In this document: positions 1 to 10,732 of the stretch, piece after piece
How positions within the stretch are numbered: position 1 is the stretch's first letter
Layout: every line of letters starts with the position of its first letter
Source of the DNA: Martinezella miluonensis
GTDB taxonomy: Bacteria; Pseudomonadota; Alphaproteobacteria; Rhizobiales; Rhizobiaceae
Assembly (NCBI RefSeq): GCF_900094545.1
Contig: NZ_FMAH01000020.1
Span: 42,607 to 106,606 of the forward strand
Length of the DNA: 64,000 bases
Reading direction: 5' to 3'
Program-made: the position numbers and the translations under genes
Notes under the pieces: generated by a model
The model's database searches: none
What the model saw: the letters and a program-made list of their open reading frames with translations, nothing else
What the model was told of the DNA's origin: nothing

Positions 1-282
1 CGACTTGACGCGAAGCAGAGCTTCCATATGCGCCAGCGAGCTTTCGGCGTTGGTGCGCAGAACGTCGATGGCCTTGAGGCCGATTTCGACAGAGCCGGCC
101 TGTGCGGTCTGTACGGTTGCTTCAACCGTCTTGCCGGCTTCCTCGGTCGCGGTCTTCAGCTTGGCGAAAGCTTCCTTGGACTGGGCCGCGCCCTTTTCCG
201 CAAAGTCGCGGAAGGATTCGGAGAGCTTGGACGGATCGAATGCAGCCGTTGAAAAAACGTCGTCTTTCTTTACAGTAGCCAT
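1..282 (-). CDS. phaP: Phasin family protein (partial, C-terminus outside window)
   Basis: Phasins coat polyhydroxybutyrate granules and control their size and number in the cytoplasm. The visible 94 residues begin MATVKKDDVFSTAAFDPSKL and continue as an amphipathic, Lys/Ala/Glu-rich helix with segments such as FRDFAEKGAAQSKEAFAKLK and TVEATVQTAQAGSVEIGLK, typical of the Phasin_2 family. The ATG at 282 has AGGAG seven bases upstream, which fixes the start. The gene is divergent from the cbrA-type kinase, the same arrangement known for phaP1 and cbrA in Sinorhizobium meliloti. The frame is open to base 1, so the C-terminus is not visible. Confidence 0.88.
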   Translation of the reverse strand, partial: MATVKKDDVFSTAAFDPSKLSESFRDFAEKGAAQSKEAFAKLKTATEEAGKTVEATVQTAQAGSVEIGLKAIDVLRTNAESSLAHMEALLRVKS

Positions 283-451
283 GATTACGCTCCTATGTGG
301 GCCCTCTCGGAGGCGCCCTTCGTGAACCTGTGTGAGGCTTATATAATATAAAGATTTGTGCAGTGCAACATATTTTTTGCATCGCACAACACGTTAACCT
401 TTCCGGCCGAAAGATCGGGCCTTTGCTGGACCCGAATGCGGGTCGCGGTTA

Positions 452-466
452 TTAATAAACCGTTAA
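452..466. promoter_or_regulatory. CtrA-type box TTAA-N7-TTAA upstream of cbrA
   Basis: TTAA at 452-455 and TTAA at 463-466 are separated by exactly seven bases, the full consensus of the alphaproteobacterial cell-cycle regulator CtrA. The site ends 38 bp before the chosen cbrA start at 505. A further TTAAC lies near 391. Binding by CtrA is inferred from the motif and its place, not shown. Confidence 0.6.
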
Positions 467-504
467 ACACGAGAGGCGGTCACGCCCGCAAAACAGGTTG
501 GAAT

Positions 505-3500
505 ATGCCCGCAATTCAATATCCGTTCATTGACATTGCCGTGCATCCGCGCGTTCGGGAGCGCTTTGCCCGCGGCGAGGCCATGGTCATGTTTTCGACC
601 GGGATGGATCGCGTATTGTGGGCCAATGGCGCCGGCGCCAACCTCTTCGGCTATGACGTCATCTACGATTTCCTCGACCAGGGGCCGAAGCCCGGCGACG
701 TTTCGTTCCGCCAGATCGAGGCGACGGCGCGCGGCCTTGGCACGGTCGGCGATCAGCGCACATTCCTCATCCGCATGGCCTCCGGATTCCAGCGTTCTGT
801 GGTAAACGCAGCGGTCGAGCGCATCCGCATCCAGGCAGGCGAAGAAGCGATCCTGTTTTCCTCGCCGGTCTCATCCAAACCGATGGCCACCTCCGAATGC
901 GCCAAGCGCATGATCGACGGATTCGACGATCCCGACACGCATATGGCCGTCATCGGCCGCGATGGCGAAATCGTCGCGGCGTCCGAGCGTTTCCGCATGC
1001 TCGACATCACGCCGCAGACGGCACGAATGCTGACGACCATGGCCGGCGCGCAGTCGGACCGGCTGATCAAGCGGCCGATCTCGACCGGTCGCGGCTACCT
1101 GCCCGCCGCCATCGGCAAGCTCTCGGAAATACCGGCGCTGCATCTGCTGTTCGTCGTCGAGACGGTCCTTGGCCATCTCGATCCGACGGAAAGCCTTGCA
1201 GATGAGGCAGCGCCCGCCGCCGCCGAACCGCAGGCGGAAGAGACCCGGGCAGAGCTCGAAGCGGCAGCCGCCGACGAAACACCGCAACCCGCACCGTCCG
1301 CACCCTTCAGCGATGTCATCGATGCCGTCGCCCATATCGAGGAGCTGGACGAGACGACGGAATATAGTGCGGATGAGGAGCCCGATGCGACGCCGATTAG
1401 CCATGAGGCAGGCGAGCATGTACCAATTCCGACTTTGATGGATGCTCCCAATGATGCTGCGGTTGAAGAAGCCACGCCTGTTGAAGAGCAAGAGGCGGAG
1501 ACCGCGGCGGCTGGCGAAGAACACCTCGCCAATGCTCACATGGAAGCAAGCCCGGAACAAATCCAATCTGAAGCCGTCTCTGCCGATAGCACTGATGGCG
1601 AAGGCTTCCTCTTCAAGCGCAACGGCCGTGCGACCCGGTTCGTATGGAAGATCGATGCTGCTGGCCGCTTCAGCGAGGTTTCGCGCGAATTCGCCGATGC
1701 TGTGGGACCACATGCGGCGCAAATTGCAGGCAATGCCTTCGCGGATGTCGCCGCGCGCTTCAATCTCGATCCGGATGGCAAGATCACGGAACTGCTGGCA
1801 CGGCGCGACACCTGGTCGGGCCGGACGATCTATTGGCCGGTGGAGGGCACGGGCCTGATGGTACCGGTCGACCTGGCTGCCCTGCCGACCTATACCCGCA
1901 GCCGCGAATTCGACGGCTTCAGAGGCTTCGGCGTCGTCCGCCTGGCGGATGCCATCGAAGATCCGATGAAGCGCGGCATGACGCTGGACGCGCAGGAAAG
2001 CTGGGATGCCGAAGCCACGACTAGCGACCAGGCGGGCGAAGCGGAAGCAGCCGCGAGCGACCAGCACAGCTCCGAGCCGGACGATTCCGCCGCAGCGGGA
2101 AGCAACGAGCAAGCAACCACCAAAGACGCTCCCACTGCAAGCGCGGAACCGCCCGCCTTGCATATCGTCGAGACGCCGAACCGCCGGCAAACAGACAAGA
2201 TCATCCGTCTGCACGAACATCGGACATTGGCGCAGGCAAGCCTTTCGCTCAGCGAACAAGCGGCCTTCCGGGAAATCGCCCGGCAGCTCGAACCTTTTGG
2301 CAAGCGCACGGAGCCGCCTGTCGAGCAACCCACGGCAGAACCCGCCGAAAGACATGTCGATGCCGCCCCGCAAGCAAATGCGGCCGACGAAATTCTTTCC
2401 GACACGAGCGAAACGGCGATCGGAAACGACGACGCCGACACCAGGCAGGAAAACGCGGCGTCGAATACCGACGCCTCTCCATCCGAGCCCGTTGCTGAGC
2501 CTTCCCAGGTGCAGGAGGCGAGCGGCGAAGCAGTCGCGGATGCCGGTTCTCCTTTTGAGGCGACGGTCTCCTCCGCCGAGCCGGAAGAGGATTTCGATCC
2601 TATCGATGTGCTCAACACCGCCATTCCGCCGCGCGTGAAGATGCGCACGGGGCTGTCGTCCGATATCATCGATCAGCTGCCGCTCGCCATCCTCGTCCAC
2701 GCCGGCGACCGGCTGATCCACGGCAATCCGGAATTCCTGCGACTGACTGGCTATGAGAACCTGCCGGATCTCGAGCAGGTCGGTGGGCTGGATGCGCTGC
2801 TGCAGCGCAACGATCTGGAAGGCAAGACCGAACAGCCGGGCACGATGATGGTGGTGCGCGCCGACGATGCGCTGGTGCCGGTCACCGCGCGGCTGCAATC
2901 GATCCGCTGGGAAGACGGCACAGCCCTGATGCTGGCGCTGATGCCCGTGGAGAAGAGCGAGCCGCCTGCCCCGCCGCCACAACCTGTCTCCGAGGAAGGG
3001 CGGCCCGAACGCATCCTCGAAAAGGTCGGCAAGCTGCAGGTGGAGATAGAGGAACTGCGCTCGACGCTGGAAACGGCGACCGACGGTGTGATCATCGTCG
3101 GCCAGGATGGCGAGATCCGCTCGATGAACCGCTCGGCAAGCGCGCTCTTCAACTATGACGACCAGGAGATCCGCGGCAAACCCTTCGTCATGCTGTTTGC
3201 GCATGAAAGCCAGAAGGCGGTGCTCGATTATCTCGGCGGCCTCTCCGGCCATGGCGTTGCCAGCGTGCTCAACGACGGCCGCGAAGTGATCGGTCGGGAG
3301 GCGTCCGGGGGCTTCCTGCCGCTGTTCATGACCATGGGTCAGCTCAACTCCTCCAACGGCTATTGCGCCGTGATCCGCGACATCACGCAATGGAAGCGGA
3401 CCGAGGAGGAGCTGCGCAACGCCAAGCGCGCCGCCGAAACCGCCAATGCCCACAAGACGGATTTTCTCGCTCGCGTCAGCCACGAGATCCGCACGCCGCT

Positions 3501-4152
3501 CAACGCCATCATCGGTTTCTCCGACATGATGGCCGGCGAACGCTTCGGGCCGATCGGCCATTCGCGTTACATCGAATATGCGACCGATATCGGCCGCTCC
3601 GGACGGCATGTGCTCGATATCGTCAACGACCTGCTTGATATCTCCAAGATCGAAGCCGGCGAGATGGATCTGGATTTCGCATCCGTCGGCCTCAACGAGG
3701 CGATTACGGAGGCCGTGTCGCTGGTGCAGCCGCAGGCCAACAGCCAGCGTGTCATCATCCGCACGGCGCTGTCGCAGGCCGTGCCGAATGTCGTCGCCGA
3801 CCTGCGCTCGATCAAGCAGATCGCACTCAACATCCTCTCGAACGCCATCCGCTTCACGCCGTCGGGCGGCCAGATCGTGGTGTCCACGTCCTATGAAGGT
3901 AATGGCAGTGTCGTCCTGCGCATCAGAGATACCGGCGTCGGCATGACGCGCTCGGAACTCGAGCAGGCGATGAAACCCTTCCGGCAGGTCTCGACCAATT
4001 CCCGCAAGCGCGGCGACGGCACCGGCCTCGGCCTGCCGCTGACCAAGGCGATGGTCGACGCCAACCGCGCAACCTTCTCGATCAACTCCGCGCCGAACGA
4101 GGGCACGCTGGTGGAAGTCACCTTCCCGTCGCCGCGGGTGCTGGCGAACTAA
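505..4152 (+). CDS. cbrA: CbrA-type PAS sensor histidine kinase (PdhS/DivJ/PleC family)
   Basis: Predicted cytoplasmic hybrid-less histidine kinase of 1215 residues. In S. meliloti CbrA acts through DivK on the CtrA cell-cycle pathway and affects motility, exopolysaccharide and symbiosis. Visible parts: PAS-like N-terminus (about 1-240), an Ala/Glu/Pro-rich linker, a second PAS-like block (about 370-490), a second acidic linker (about 490-700), PAS domains near 720-815 and 850-970, then HisKA with SHEIRTPLNAIIGFSDMM (phosphorylated His about 993) and HATPase with NILSNAIRFTPSGG, DTGVGM and GDGTGLGLPL. No transmembrane segment or receiver domain is seen. The frame is open from ATG 358, but a CtrA-type box at 452-466 and the fit of MPAIQYPFIDIAVHPRVRER to family N-termini favour ATG 505; ATG 436 is also possible. 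The divergent phasin neighbour supports the name. Confidence 0.85.
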   Translation: MPAIQYPFIDIAVHPRVRERFARGEAMVMFSTGMDRVLWANGAGANLFGYDVIYDFLDQGPKPGDVSFRQIEATARGLGTVGDQRTFLIRMASGFQRSVVNAAVERIRIQAGEEAILFSSPVSSKPMATSECAKRMIDGFDDPDTHMAVIGRDGEIVAASERFRMLDITPQTARMLTTMAGAQSDRLIKRPISTGRGYLPAAIGKLSEIPALHLLFVVETVLGHLDPTESLADEAAPAAAEPQAEETRAELEAAAADETPQPAPSAPFSDVIDAVAHIEELDETTEYSADEEPDATPISHEAGEHVPIPTLMDAPNDAAVEEATPVEEQEAETAAAGEEHLANAHMEASPEQIQSEAVSADSTDGEGFLFKRNGRATRFVWKIDAAGRFSEVSREFADAVGPHAAQIAGNAFADVAARFNLDPDGKITELLARRDTWSGRTIYWPVEGTGLMVPVDLAALPTYTRSREFDGFRGFGVVRLADAIEDPMKRGMTLDAQESWDAEATTSDQAGEAEAAASDQHSSEPDDSAAAGSNEQATTKDAPTASAEPPALHIVETPNRRQTDKIIRLHEHRTLAQASLSLSEQAAFREIARQLEPFGKRTEPPVEQPTAEPAERHVDAAPQANAADEILSDTSETAIGNDDADTRQENAASNTDASPSEPVAEPSQVQEASGEAVADAGSPFEATVSSAEPEEDFDPIDVLNTAIPPRVKMRTGLSSDIIDQLPLAILVHAGDRLIHGNPEFLRLTGYENLPDLEQVGGLDALLQRNDLEGKTEQPGTMMVVRADDALVPVTARLQSIRWEDGTALMLALMPVEKSEPPAPPPQPVSEEGRPERILEKVGKLQVEIEELRSTLETATDGVIIVGQDGEIRSMNRSASALFNYDDQEIRGKPFVMLFAHESQKAVLDYLGGLSGHGVASVLNDGREVIGREASGGFLPLFMTMGQLNSSNGYCAVIRDITQWKRTEEELRNAKRAAETANAHKTDFLARVSHEIRTPLNAIIGFSDMMAGERFGPIGHSRYIEYATDIGRSGRHVLDIVNDLLDISKIEAGEMDLDFASVGLNEAITEAVSLVQPQANSQRVIIRTALSQAVPNVVADLRSIKQIALNILSNAIRFTPSGGQIVVSTSYEGNGSVVLRIRDTGVGMTRSELEQAMKPFRQVSTNSRKRGDGTGLGLPLTKAMVDANRATFSINSAPNEGTLVEVTFPSPRVLAN

Positions 4153-4210
4153 GGGACGTTTTCGGTTCGGCAGCATCCGCTGCCGGGCGCTCGCCCACGG
4201 TCGTCAACTC

Positions 4211-4612
4211 TCAGAACCAGAGATCACGCACGCATTTTCCGTCCGACGGAAGATCTTCGAACGTGTCCAGACCATCGAAGCGATCGATGGGCAGGTCATA
4301 GACGAGATCCGGCGGCGCAAGCCGCAGATTGACCGCCATGCGCCGGCGGCCATCCTTTTCCAGATGCAGGCCGCGCCAGCTTAAGACGCAGGCGCAGGTT
4401 GGGCAGAACAATATTTCGAGAGACGGCTCCTTCTCGGCGGCCCGCGTGTAAGACGCGGTTGGCCCGCTGAGCAAGATCCGCTCCCCTTCATAGTCATAGG
4501 CCCATAGCGCACCGTAGCGTCGGCAGAGCGTGCAGTTGCAGGCCGTGATCGAGCCCGGATCGCCCGTAAGGGTCCAACTTGTCCTGCCGCAATGACATGA
4601 GCCGATCAGCAT
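4211..4612 (-). CDS. GFA/CENP-V family zinc-binding protein
   Basis: A 133-residue protein of the glutathione-dependent formaldehyde-activating (GFA) fold, a small zinc-binding beta structure. The metal ligands show as GSCHCG near the N-terminus, CNCTLC at about 27-32 and FCPTCACVLSW in the middle, which is the family pattern CxC, CxxC, CxxC. The frame stays open upstream to 4825, but homologues start close to the first CxC pair, so ATG 4612 (MLIGSCHCG) is preferred. The substrate is unknown; most family members are not true formaldehyde enzymes. It stands alone, convergent with cbrA. Confidence 0.8.
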   Translation of the reverse strand: MLIGSCHCGRTSWTLTGDPGSITACNCTLCRRYGALWAYDYEGERILLSGPTASYTRAAEKEPSLEILFCPTCACVLSWRGLHLEKDGRRRMAVNLRLAPPDLVYDLPIDRFDGLDTFEDLPSDGKCVRDLWF

Positions 4613-4840
4613 GAATGTAGAATGCAATCCTCTGCCTGTTCGAGAATGGCATTCTGCTTCAGCTGCGTGACATCTGCAAATGAGGCTCTCCCGAAGACGA
4701 CACGCCACGAGGAGAGCCTCTCTCAGATCGCAGCCAAACCGCTGGGTACAGGCGCCACTAGGTCCGACAGGGGCAGTATCCCCTGCCGGACGGCTGCCCG
4801 CCCGGCATCTTCCTTTCAGAGGCAAAGCCGGCCATGCCGC

Positions 4841-5188
4841 TTAGGCGCGCTTGGGCAAGACCAGATCGCCGACCGTGTAGGTGTGGAACTCGCTCTTCGA
4901 GACGGTGTCCAGTTTCCGGAATTTTTCGACGAAATGCGGATCGGAAAAGAACTCGCCGACATTGCCGGCATCCTGGATGGCCTCGATGTTGACGACCGTC
5001 TGACCATCCGAGCTTTTCGCAAGGCTGCTCCAGAGGAAGCCTTCCTTTCGTTCCGCGACGTAATGCACAACATCCTGAATGATGGCGAAGGCTTCCTCCT
5101 GCTTTCCGGGATGAGCGTGGATGACGTTGACGATAAAGGTCGTAGGAGCGGGAGAACCCGCAAAGCTGGCGATATGTTTCGTTTCCAT
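4841..5188 (-). CDS. ABM-domain (antibiotic biosynthesis monooxygenase-like) protein
   Basis: A 115-residue ferredoxin-like alpha/beta protein. It shows the ABM-fold pattern: TTFIVNVIHAHPGKQEEAF (first strand and helix), a central EGFLWSSLAKSSDG stretch and a late FFSDPHFVEKF helix. Family members include small quinone oxygenases and heme-degrading enzymes; the substrate here cannot be told. Two in-frame ATGs exist (5200 and 5188). The second has GGAGAG just upstream and is preferred. The gene is divergent from a LysR regulator with about 120 bp between, a common pairing of a regulator with its target. Confidence 0.7.
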   Translation of the reverse strand: METKHIASFAGSPAPTTFIVNVIHAHPGKQEEAFAIIQDVVHYVAERKEGFLWSSLAKSSDGQTVVNIEAIQDAGNVGEFFSDPHFVEKFRKLDTVSKSEFHTYTVGDLVLPKRA

Positions 5189-5311
5189 GAGTCTCTCCAT
5201 CTGAAGCTCGCGCTGTTCAGCCGCGGCGACCTCTGGATATCCGGCGAGAGATAGCGGATAAAGTAGCCTGTATTCTCAACATATCGGATAAAAATTCCAG
5301 AATAGGCAGAC
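5189..5311. promoter_or_regulatory. Divergent control region, ABM gene / LysR gene
   Basis: This AT-richer gap holds two GGATAAA direct repeats (near 5246 and 5286) and a spaced inverted repeat TATTCT (5271-5276) / AGAATA (5299-5304). The position between a LysR gene and its divergent neighbour makes it the likely site of LysR binding, but no canonical T-N11-A box stands out. Confidence 0.35.
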
Positions 5312-6199
5312 ATGGATAAGCTTGGAACGCTCGGCATCTTTATCCAGGTCGCCGAGGTCGGGAGTTTCGTCGCGGCCGGACATCGCCTCGGCATTTCAGG
5401 TTCCGCCGTGGGCAAAGCCATTGGCCGCCTCGAGGACGAGTTGGGCGTGCGATTGTTCAATCGCTCGACCCGCAGCATGGCCCTGACAGAAGAAGGCAGC
5501 TTTTTCCTGGAGACGTGTCGGCGCATTCAATCGGAATATGAGGAAGCGCAGTCCAAGCTATCCAGCTCGCAGGCCGTGCCGCGCGGACAGCTGCGCGTGA
5601 GCCTTCCTCTGGCCGGCATGCTGCTGATGCCGACATTATCGGCCTTCATGACGGCTTATCCGGAGATCAATCTCGATCTCGATTTCACGGATCGCCTCGT
5701 CGATGTCATCGAAGAAGGGTTCGACGCCGTCATCCGCACGGGCGAGGTCAGAGACACCCGCCTGATGAGCCGCAAGCTCGGCACCTTCAAGTACAAGGTC
5801 GTCGCCTCGCCGGACTATCTCAAGGCTCATGGCCATCCGAAGGTTCCGGAGGATCTGCTCCGGCATCGCTGCCTTCACCACCGCTTCGCAAACTCGGGAA
5901 GGCTCGAGCCATGGCCATTGGTTCGCGAAGAGGGCGAGATGAAGCTCGACCTGCCGGTGACCACCGTTGCAAGCACGCTGGAACCACTGATCTACCTTGC
6001 GGAGCGCTCCTTCGGAATCACATGCCTTCCCCCGTTTGCGGTGGCGTCGGAGATCGCACAAGGGAAACTGGTTTCGCTGCTGACCGACTATCTGGCCGAT
6101 ACGGGAACATTTCGCGTCCTCTGGCCGACCAATCGGTATCTATCGCCAAAGGTTCGCGCCTTCGTGGATCATATGGCCGCGAACCTCTTCGCCGAATGA
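5312..6199 (+). CDS. LysR-family transcriptional regulator
   Basis: A 295-residue LysR regulator. The winged helix-turn-helix spans about 1-60 (LGTLGIFIQVAEVGSFVAAG, then SGSAVGKAIGRLEDELGVRL and NRSTRSMALTEEG), followed by a substrate-binding domain (about 90-290) starting at GQLRVSLPLAGMLLMP. Subfamily features (SRKLGTFKYKVVASPDYL, then LEPLIYLAERSFGITCLPPF) match the large CrgA/YafC-like group. It is divergent from the ABM-domain gene and probably controls it. The effector is unknown. Confidence 0.88.
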   Translation: MDKLGTLGIFIQVAEVGSFVAAGHRLGISGSAVGKAIGRLEDELGVRLFNRSTRSMALTEEGSFFLETCRRIQSEYEEAQSKLSSSQAVPRGQLRVSLPLAGMLLMPTLSAFMTAYPEINLDLDFTDRLVDVIEEGFDAVIRTGEVRDTRLMSRKLGTFKYKVVASPDYLKAHGHPKVPEDLLRHRCLHHRFANSGRLEPWPLVREEGEMKLDLPVTTVASTLEPLIYLAERSFGITCLPPFAVASEIAQGKLVSLLTDYLADTGTFRVLWPTNRYLSPKVRAFVDHMAANLFAE

Positions 6200-6233
6200 T
6201 GGCGCATGATACAGCGCTGGACCCAGGCTTTAG

Positions 6234-6456
6234 CTAACGTATGGCGGGCACTTTCGATCGCAGAAAATCCCGGTCGGTTGCCGAGAGCATTTCAACGGGG
6301 AGCGTCAGGAACTGGCTCGGAGCGGTAAATATCATCCGATGGGCCGGACGCTCCCAAATCTCGGTCACAGTTGACCATGGGATTGTCGCCGATCCCAGAT
6401 CGGACACGACGTCAAATCCCTTGTCGCGAAATGTGAATTTGCCTGGATATTGAAAC
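6234..6456 (-). pseudogene. C-terminal fragment of a YcxB-like domain protein
   Basis: Reading the minus strand from about 6456 to the TAG at 6234-6236 gives a protein-like stretch: FQYPGKFTFRDKGFDVVSDL, then GSATIPWSTVTEIWERPAHR, then MIFTAPSQFLTLPVEMLSAT and DRDFLRSKVPAIR. This matches the end of YcxB-like domains (a strand pair, the Ws-i motif, and a final s-eD-F helix). There is no ATG or TTG at a sensible place, and no N-terminal membrane segments as in full family members. Upstream the same frame runs into the stop codon of the helicase gene at 6501. It looks like the leftover 3' end of a deleted gene. Confidence 0.55.
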
Positions 6457-6500
6457 CTCAGATCGCAGAGCCGCGCCTTCTTGCGAGCGCGGCGTTGAGA

Positions 6501-8423
6501 TCATTCGCCTCGTGACTTCGCACCCTTGCGAGCGGCCCGGGAATTGGGTTTGCCGCCCTTGGGGGGACCATCGTTCTTGGTGAAGCTCGGCTTGCCTGGT
6601 TTCTTTGCCCAGGGCTTCTTATCGGAGCGTTCGGAAATGCCGCCCTCGCCCGCCTGTGTCCGTTCCGGTTTGCGATCGGATTTCCACTTCGGCTTGCCGC
6701 CCTCCTGCGAGCGGGGTCCCTTGTCGGCGAAGGGCTTCTTTTTCTCGAAAGCCCCTTCGCGCTTTGCTTGCGAAAAATCCGGCACGCCGGCGAGCGGCTT
6801 GACGCGGATGCCGCGTTCCAGCGTCTTGTCCGGGCCGATGGCGGAGAGGAAGCGCTCGGCACCTTCCTGTGAAAACTCGACGAAGGTTTCCTCCGGCTGC
6901 ATCTTGATGGCGCCGATGTCGCGCTTGGTCAGGTTGCCGTTGCGGCAGAGCATCGGGATCAGCCAGCGCGGCTCGGCATTCTGCTTGCGCCCCACAGAGA
7001 GCGACACCCAGACGCCATCGGTGAAATCGTTCCGTCCGCCAGATGGGCCATCATCGCGGGGAGTGACCGGGAAATCATCCCGGCGAGGCTTCCTGCGCTC
7101 GCCCTCCGCCGGCACATCCTGCAGATCTTCGGGCGCGGAGTGGCCGGCCCGGTACTGCCGCAGGAATGCGGCGGCAACCTGCTCGGCGCCGTGGCGCTCC
7201 AGCAGTTGCTGGACGATGGACTTTTCGTCTTCGGCAAGCGCGGCCGTGAAGACCGGATCGGCGAGAAGACGTTCGTCGTCACGCTGGCTCACTTCGTCGG
7301 CAGACGGCGGCTTTGCCCAGGTAGCGCGAATGCGGGCGGCTTCCAGCAGGCGCTCGGTGCGGCGGCGGGCGCTGAGCGGCACGATGAGGGCGCTGACGCC
7401 CTTGTTGCCGGCGCGACCGGTGCGGCCGCTGCGATGAAGCAGCGTGTCCGGATTGGTCGGCAAGTCCGCATGGACGACCAGCTCCAGACCCGGTAGATCG
7501 ATGCCGCGAGCCGCGACATCAGTTGCGATGCAGACGCGGGCACGGCCATCGCGCATGGCCTGAAGAGCGTGGGTGCGCTCGTTCTGGCTGAGCTCGCCCG
7601 ACAGAGCGACGACCGAAAAGCCGCGATTGTTGAACCGCGCCGTCAGATGATTGACGGCAGCGCGCGTCGAGCAGAAGACGATGGCGTTGCGCGCCTCATA
7701 ATAGCGCAGCACGTTGATGATGGCGTTTTCCTTGTCGCTCGGCACCACGGTCAGCGCGCGATAGTCGATATCGACATGCTGCTTGGCTTCGGAAGCGGTG
7801 GCGATGCGAACGGCATCGCGCTGGTAGTTTTCGGCGAGCTTGGCGATGGAGCGCGGCACGGTCGCGGAGAACATCAAGGTGCGGCGCTCGGAGGGCGAGG
7901 CTTCCAGAATGAATTCCAGATCCTCGCGGAAACCGAGATCGAGCATTTCGTCGGCCTCATCGAGCACGACGGCGCGCAATTGCGAAATATCGAGCGAATT
8001 GCGGCGGATGTGATCGCAGAGACGGCCGGGCGTGCCGACGACGATGTGAGCGCCGCGCTCGAGCGTCCGCCGTTCCGTGCGCATATCCATGCCGCCGACG
8101 CAGGAAGCGATCGTCGCGCCGGTCAGCCCGTAGAGCCATTCCAGCTCGCGCTGCACCTGAAGCGCCAGTTCGCGGGTCGGCGCGATCGCCAAGGCCAGAG
8201 GTGCACCGGCCGGACCGAAGCGCTCCGAACCATCGAGCAGTCCGGGCGCCAGCGCCAGGCCGAAGGCAACCGTCTTGCCCGAGCCGGTCTGCGCCGACAC
8301 GAGGGCATCCTTCCCGGCAAGGCCGGGATCGAGCATGGCTTTCTGTACCGGCGTCAGCGTTTCATAACCGCGCTTCGCCAAAGCCTGGGCAATCGCAGGA
8401 ACGATGCCTTCGAATTCAGTCAT
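6501..8423 (-). CDS. DEAD-box ATP-dependent RNA helicase with DbpA-like RNA-binding domain
   Basis: A 640-residue RNA helicase, probably for ribosome assembly or mRNA unwinding. The helicase core (about 1-360) carries the Q motif GYETLTPVQ, motif I AQTGSGKT, PTRELALQV, motif II VLDEADEMLDLGF, motif III SAT and motif VI HRSGRTGRAG. After a linker comes a DbpA/CsdA-type RNA-recognition domain at about 485-560 (VWVSLSVGRKQNAEPRWLIP, then GAIKMQPEETFVEF), and a long Lys/Arg/Gly/Pro-rich tail to the end (KPWAKKPGKPSFTKNDGPPK). The frame is open to 8528, but MTEFEGIVPAIAQALAKRGY at 8423 matches family starts. A hairpin terminator lies 143 bp upstream, so the gene has its own promoter or an attenuated leader. 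Confidence 0.9.
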   Translation of the reverse strand: MTEFEGIVPAIAQALAKRGYETLTPVQKAMLDPGLAGKDALVSAQTGSGKTVAFGLALAPGLLDGSERFGPAGAPLALAIAPTRELALQVQRELEWLYGLTGATIASCVGGMDMRTERRTLERGAHIVVGTPGRLCDHIRRNSLDISQLRAVVLDEADEMLDLGFREDLEFILEASPSERRTLMFSATVPRSIAKLAENYQRDAVRIATASEAKQHVDIDYRALTVVPSDKENAIINVLRYYEARNAIVFCSTRAAVNHLTARFNNRGFSVVALSGELSQNERTHALQAMRDGRARVCIATDVAARGIDLPGLELVVHADLPTNPDTLLHRSGRTGRAGNKGVSALIVPLSARRRTERLLEAARIRATWAKPPSADEVSQRDDERLLADPVFTAALAEDEKSIVQQLLERHGAEQVAAAFLRQYRAGHSAPEDLQDVPAEGERRKPRRDDFPVTPRDDGPSGGRNDFTDGVWVSLSVGRKQNAEPRWLIPMLCRNGNLTKRDIGAIKMQPEETFVEFSQEGAERFLSAIGPDKTLERGIRVKPLAGVPDFSQAKREGAFEKKKPFADKGPRSQEGGKPKWKSDRKPERTQAGEGGISERSDKKPWAKKPGKPSFTKNDGPPKGGKPNSRAARKGAKSRGE

Positions 8424-8779
8424 AGTCTGTCTTTCGGAATTCTTCGCCCGCCAAAAGGCGGCGATCATCGTGGCCCGCACGTCGCAGGCCTCTTCTTCAA
8501 GCCTGCACATACTTGGTCGGCAGGCCAATGTACAGAGCGGCCGCGTATTTGTATCAGCCAGAACGAAAAAAAGGCAGCGAACCGCGCTGCCTTTGAGAAT
8601 GGTGCTGTCAAAAGAAAGCTCGAGTCGGTGAACTTCATGTTTCGGGAGCCAGAACCAGCTCCAATCCGCTGCTGACGTATGCGAACGGTCTCAAGTTGGC
8701 CTTTACCTTTGACCAATCTTTCCTAACGCAAGGTTACCAAACGGAGGTCATCGTTTGCCCCTCAATTTTAGGGTGCATC
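8424..8779. other. Intergenic region: helicase leader with internal terminator
   Basis: These 356 bp lie between the helicase start and the stop of acetoacetyl-CoA synthetase. The region holds a strong minus-strand terminator (8566-8594). Minus-strand bases from about 8595 to 8720 show no convincing coding sequence: the 83-codon frame starting at 8716 reads through the terminator and looks random. Either the region is the 3' tail of the synthetase transcript, or it carries a small RNA, or it is a leader of the helicase gene. Confidence 0.5.
8566..8594 (-). terminator. Rho-independent terminator
   Basis: On the minus strand a perfect 10-bp stem AAAGGCAGCG / CGCTGCCTTT with a 5-base loop is followed by an uninterrupted run of T (complement of the A run 8566-8572). 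It ends a transcript coming from the acetoacetyl-CoA synthetase side, or a short RNA made within 8595-8779. Confidence 0.85.

Positions 8780-10732
<1,953 letters not shown>

Noticed and set aside
871..4176. 1101-codon open frame on the minus strand opposite the CbrA kinase
   Set aside because: The plus strand clearly encodes PAS and histidine kinase motifs; the antisense frame has no family features and reflects high-GC codon bias.
6241..6453. 70-codon plus-strand frame after the LysR gene
   Set aside because: No ribosome-binding site and no protein-like pattern; the opposite strand reads as a YcxB-like domain end.
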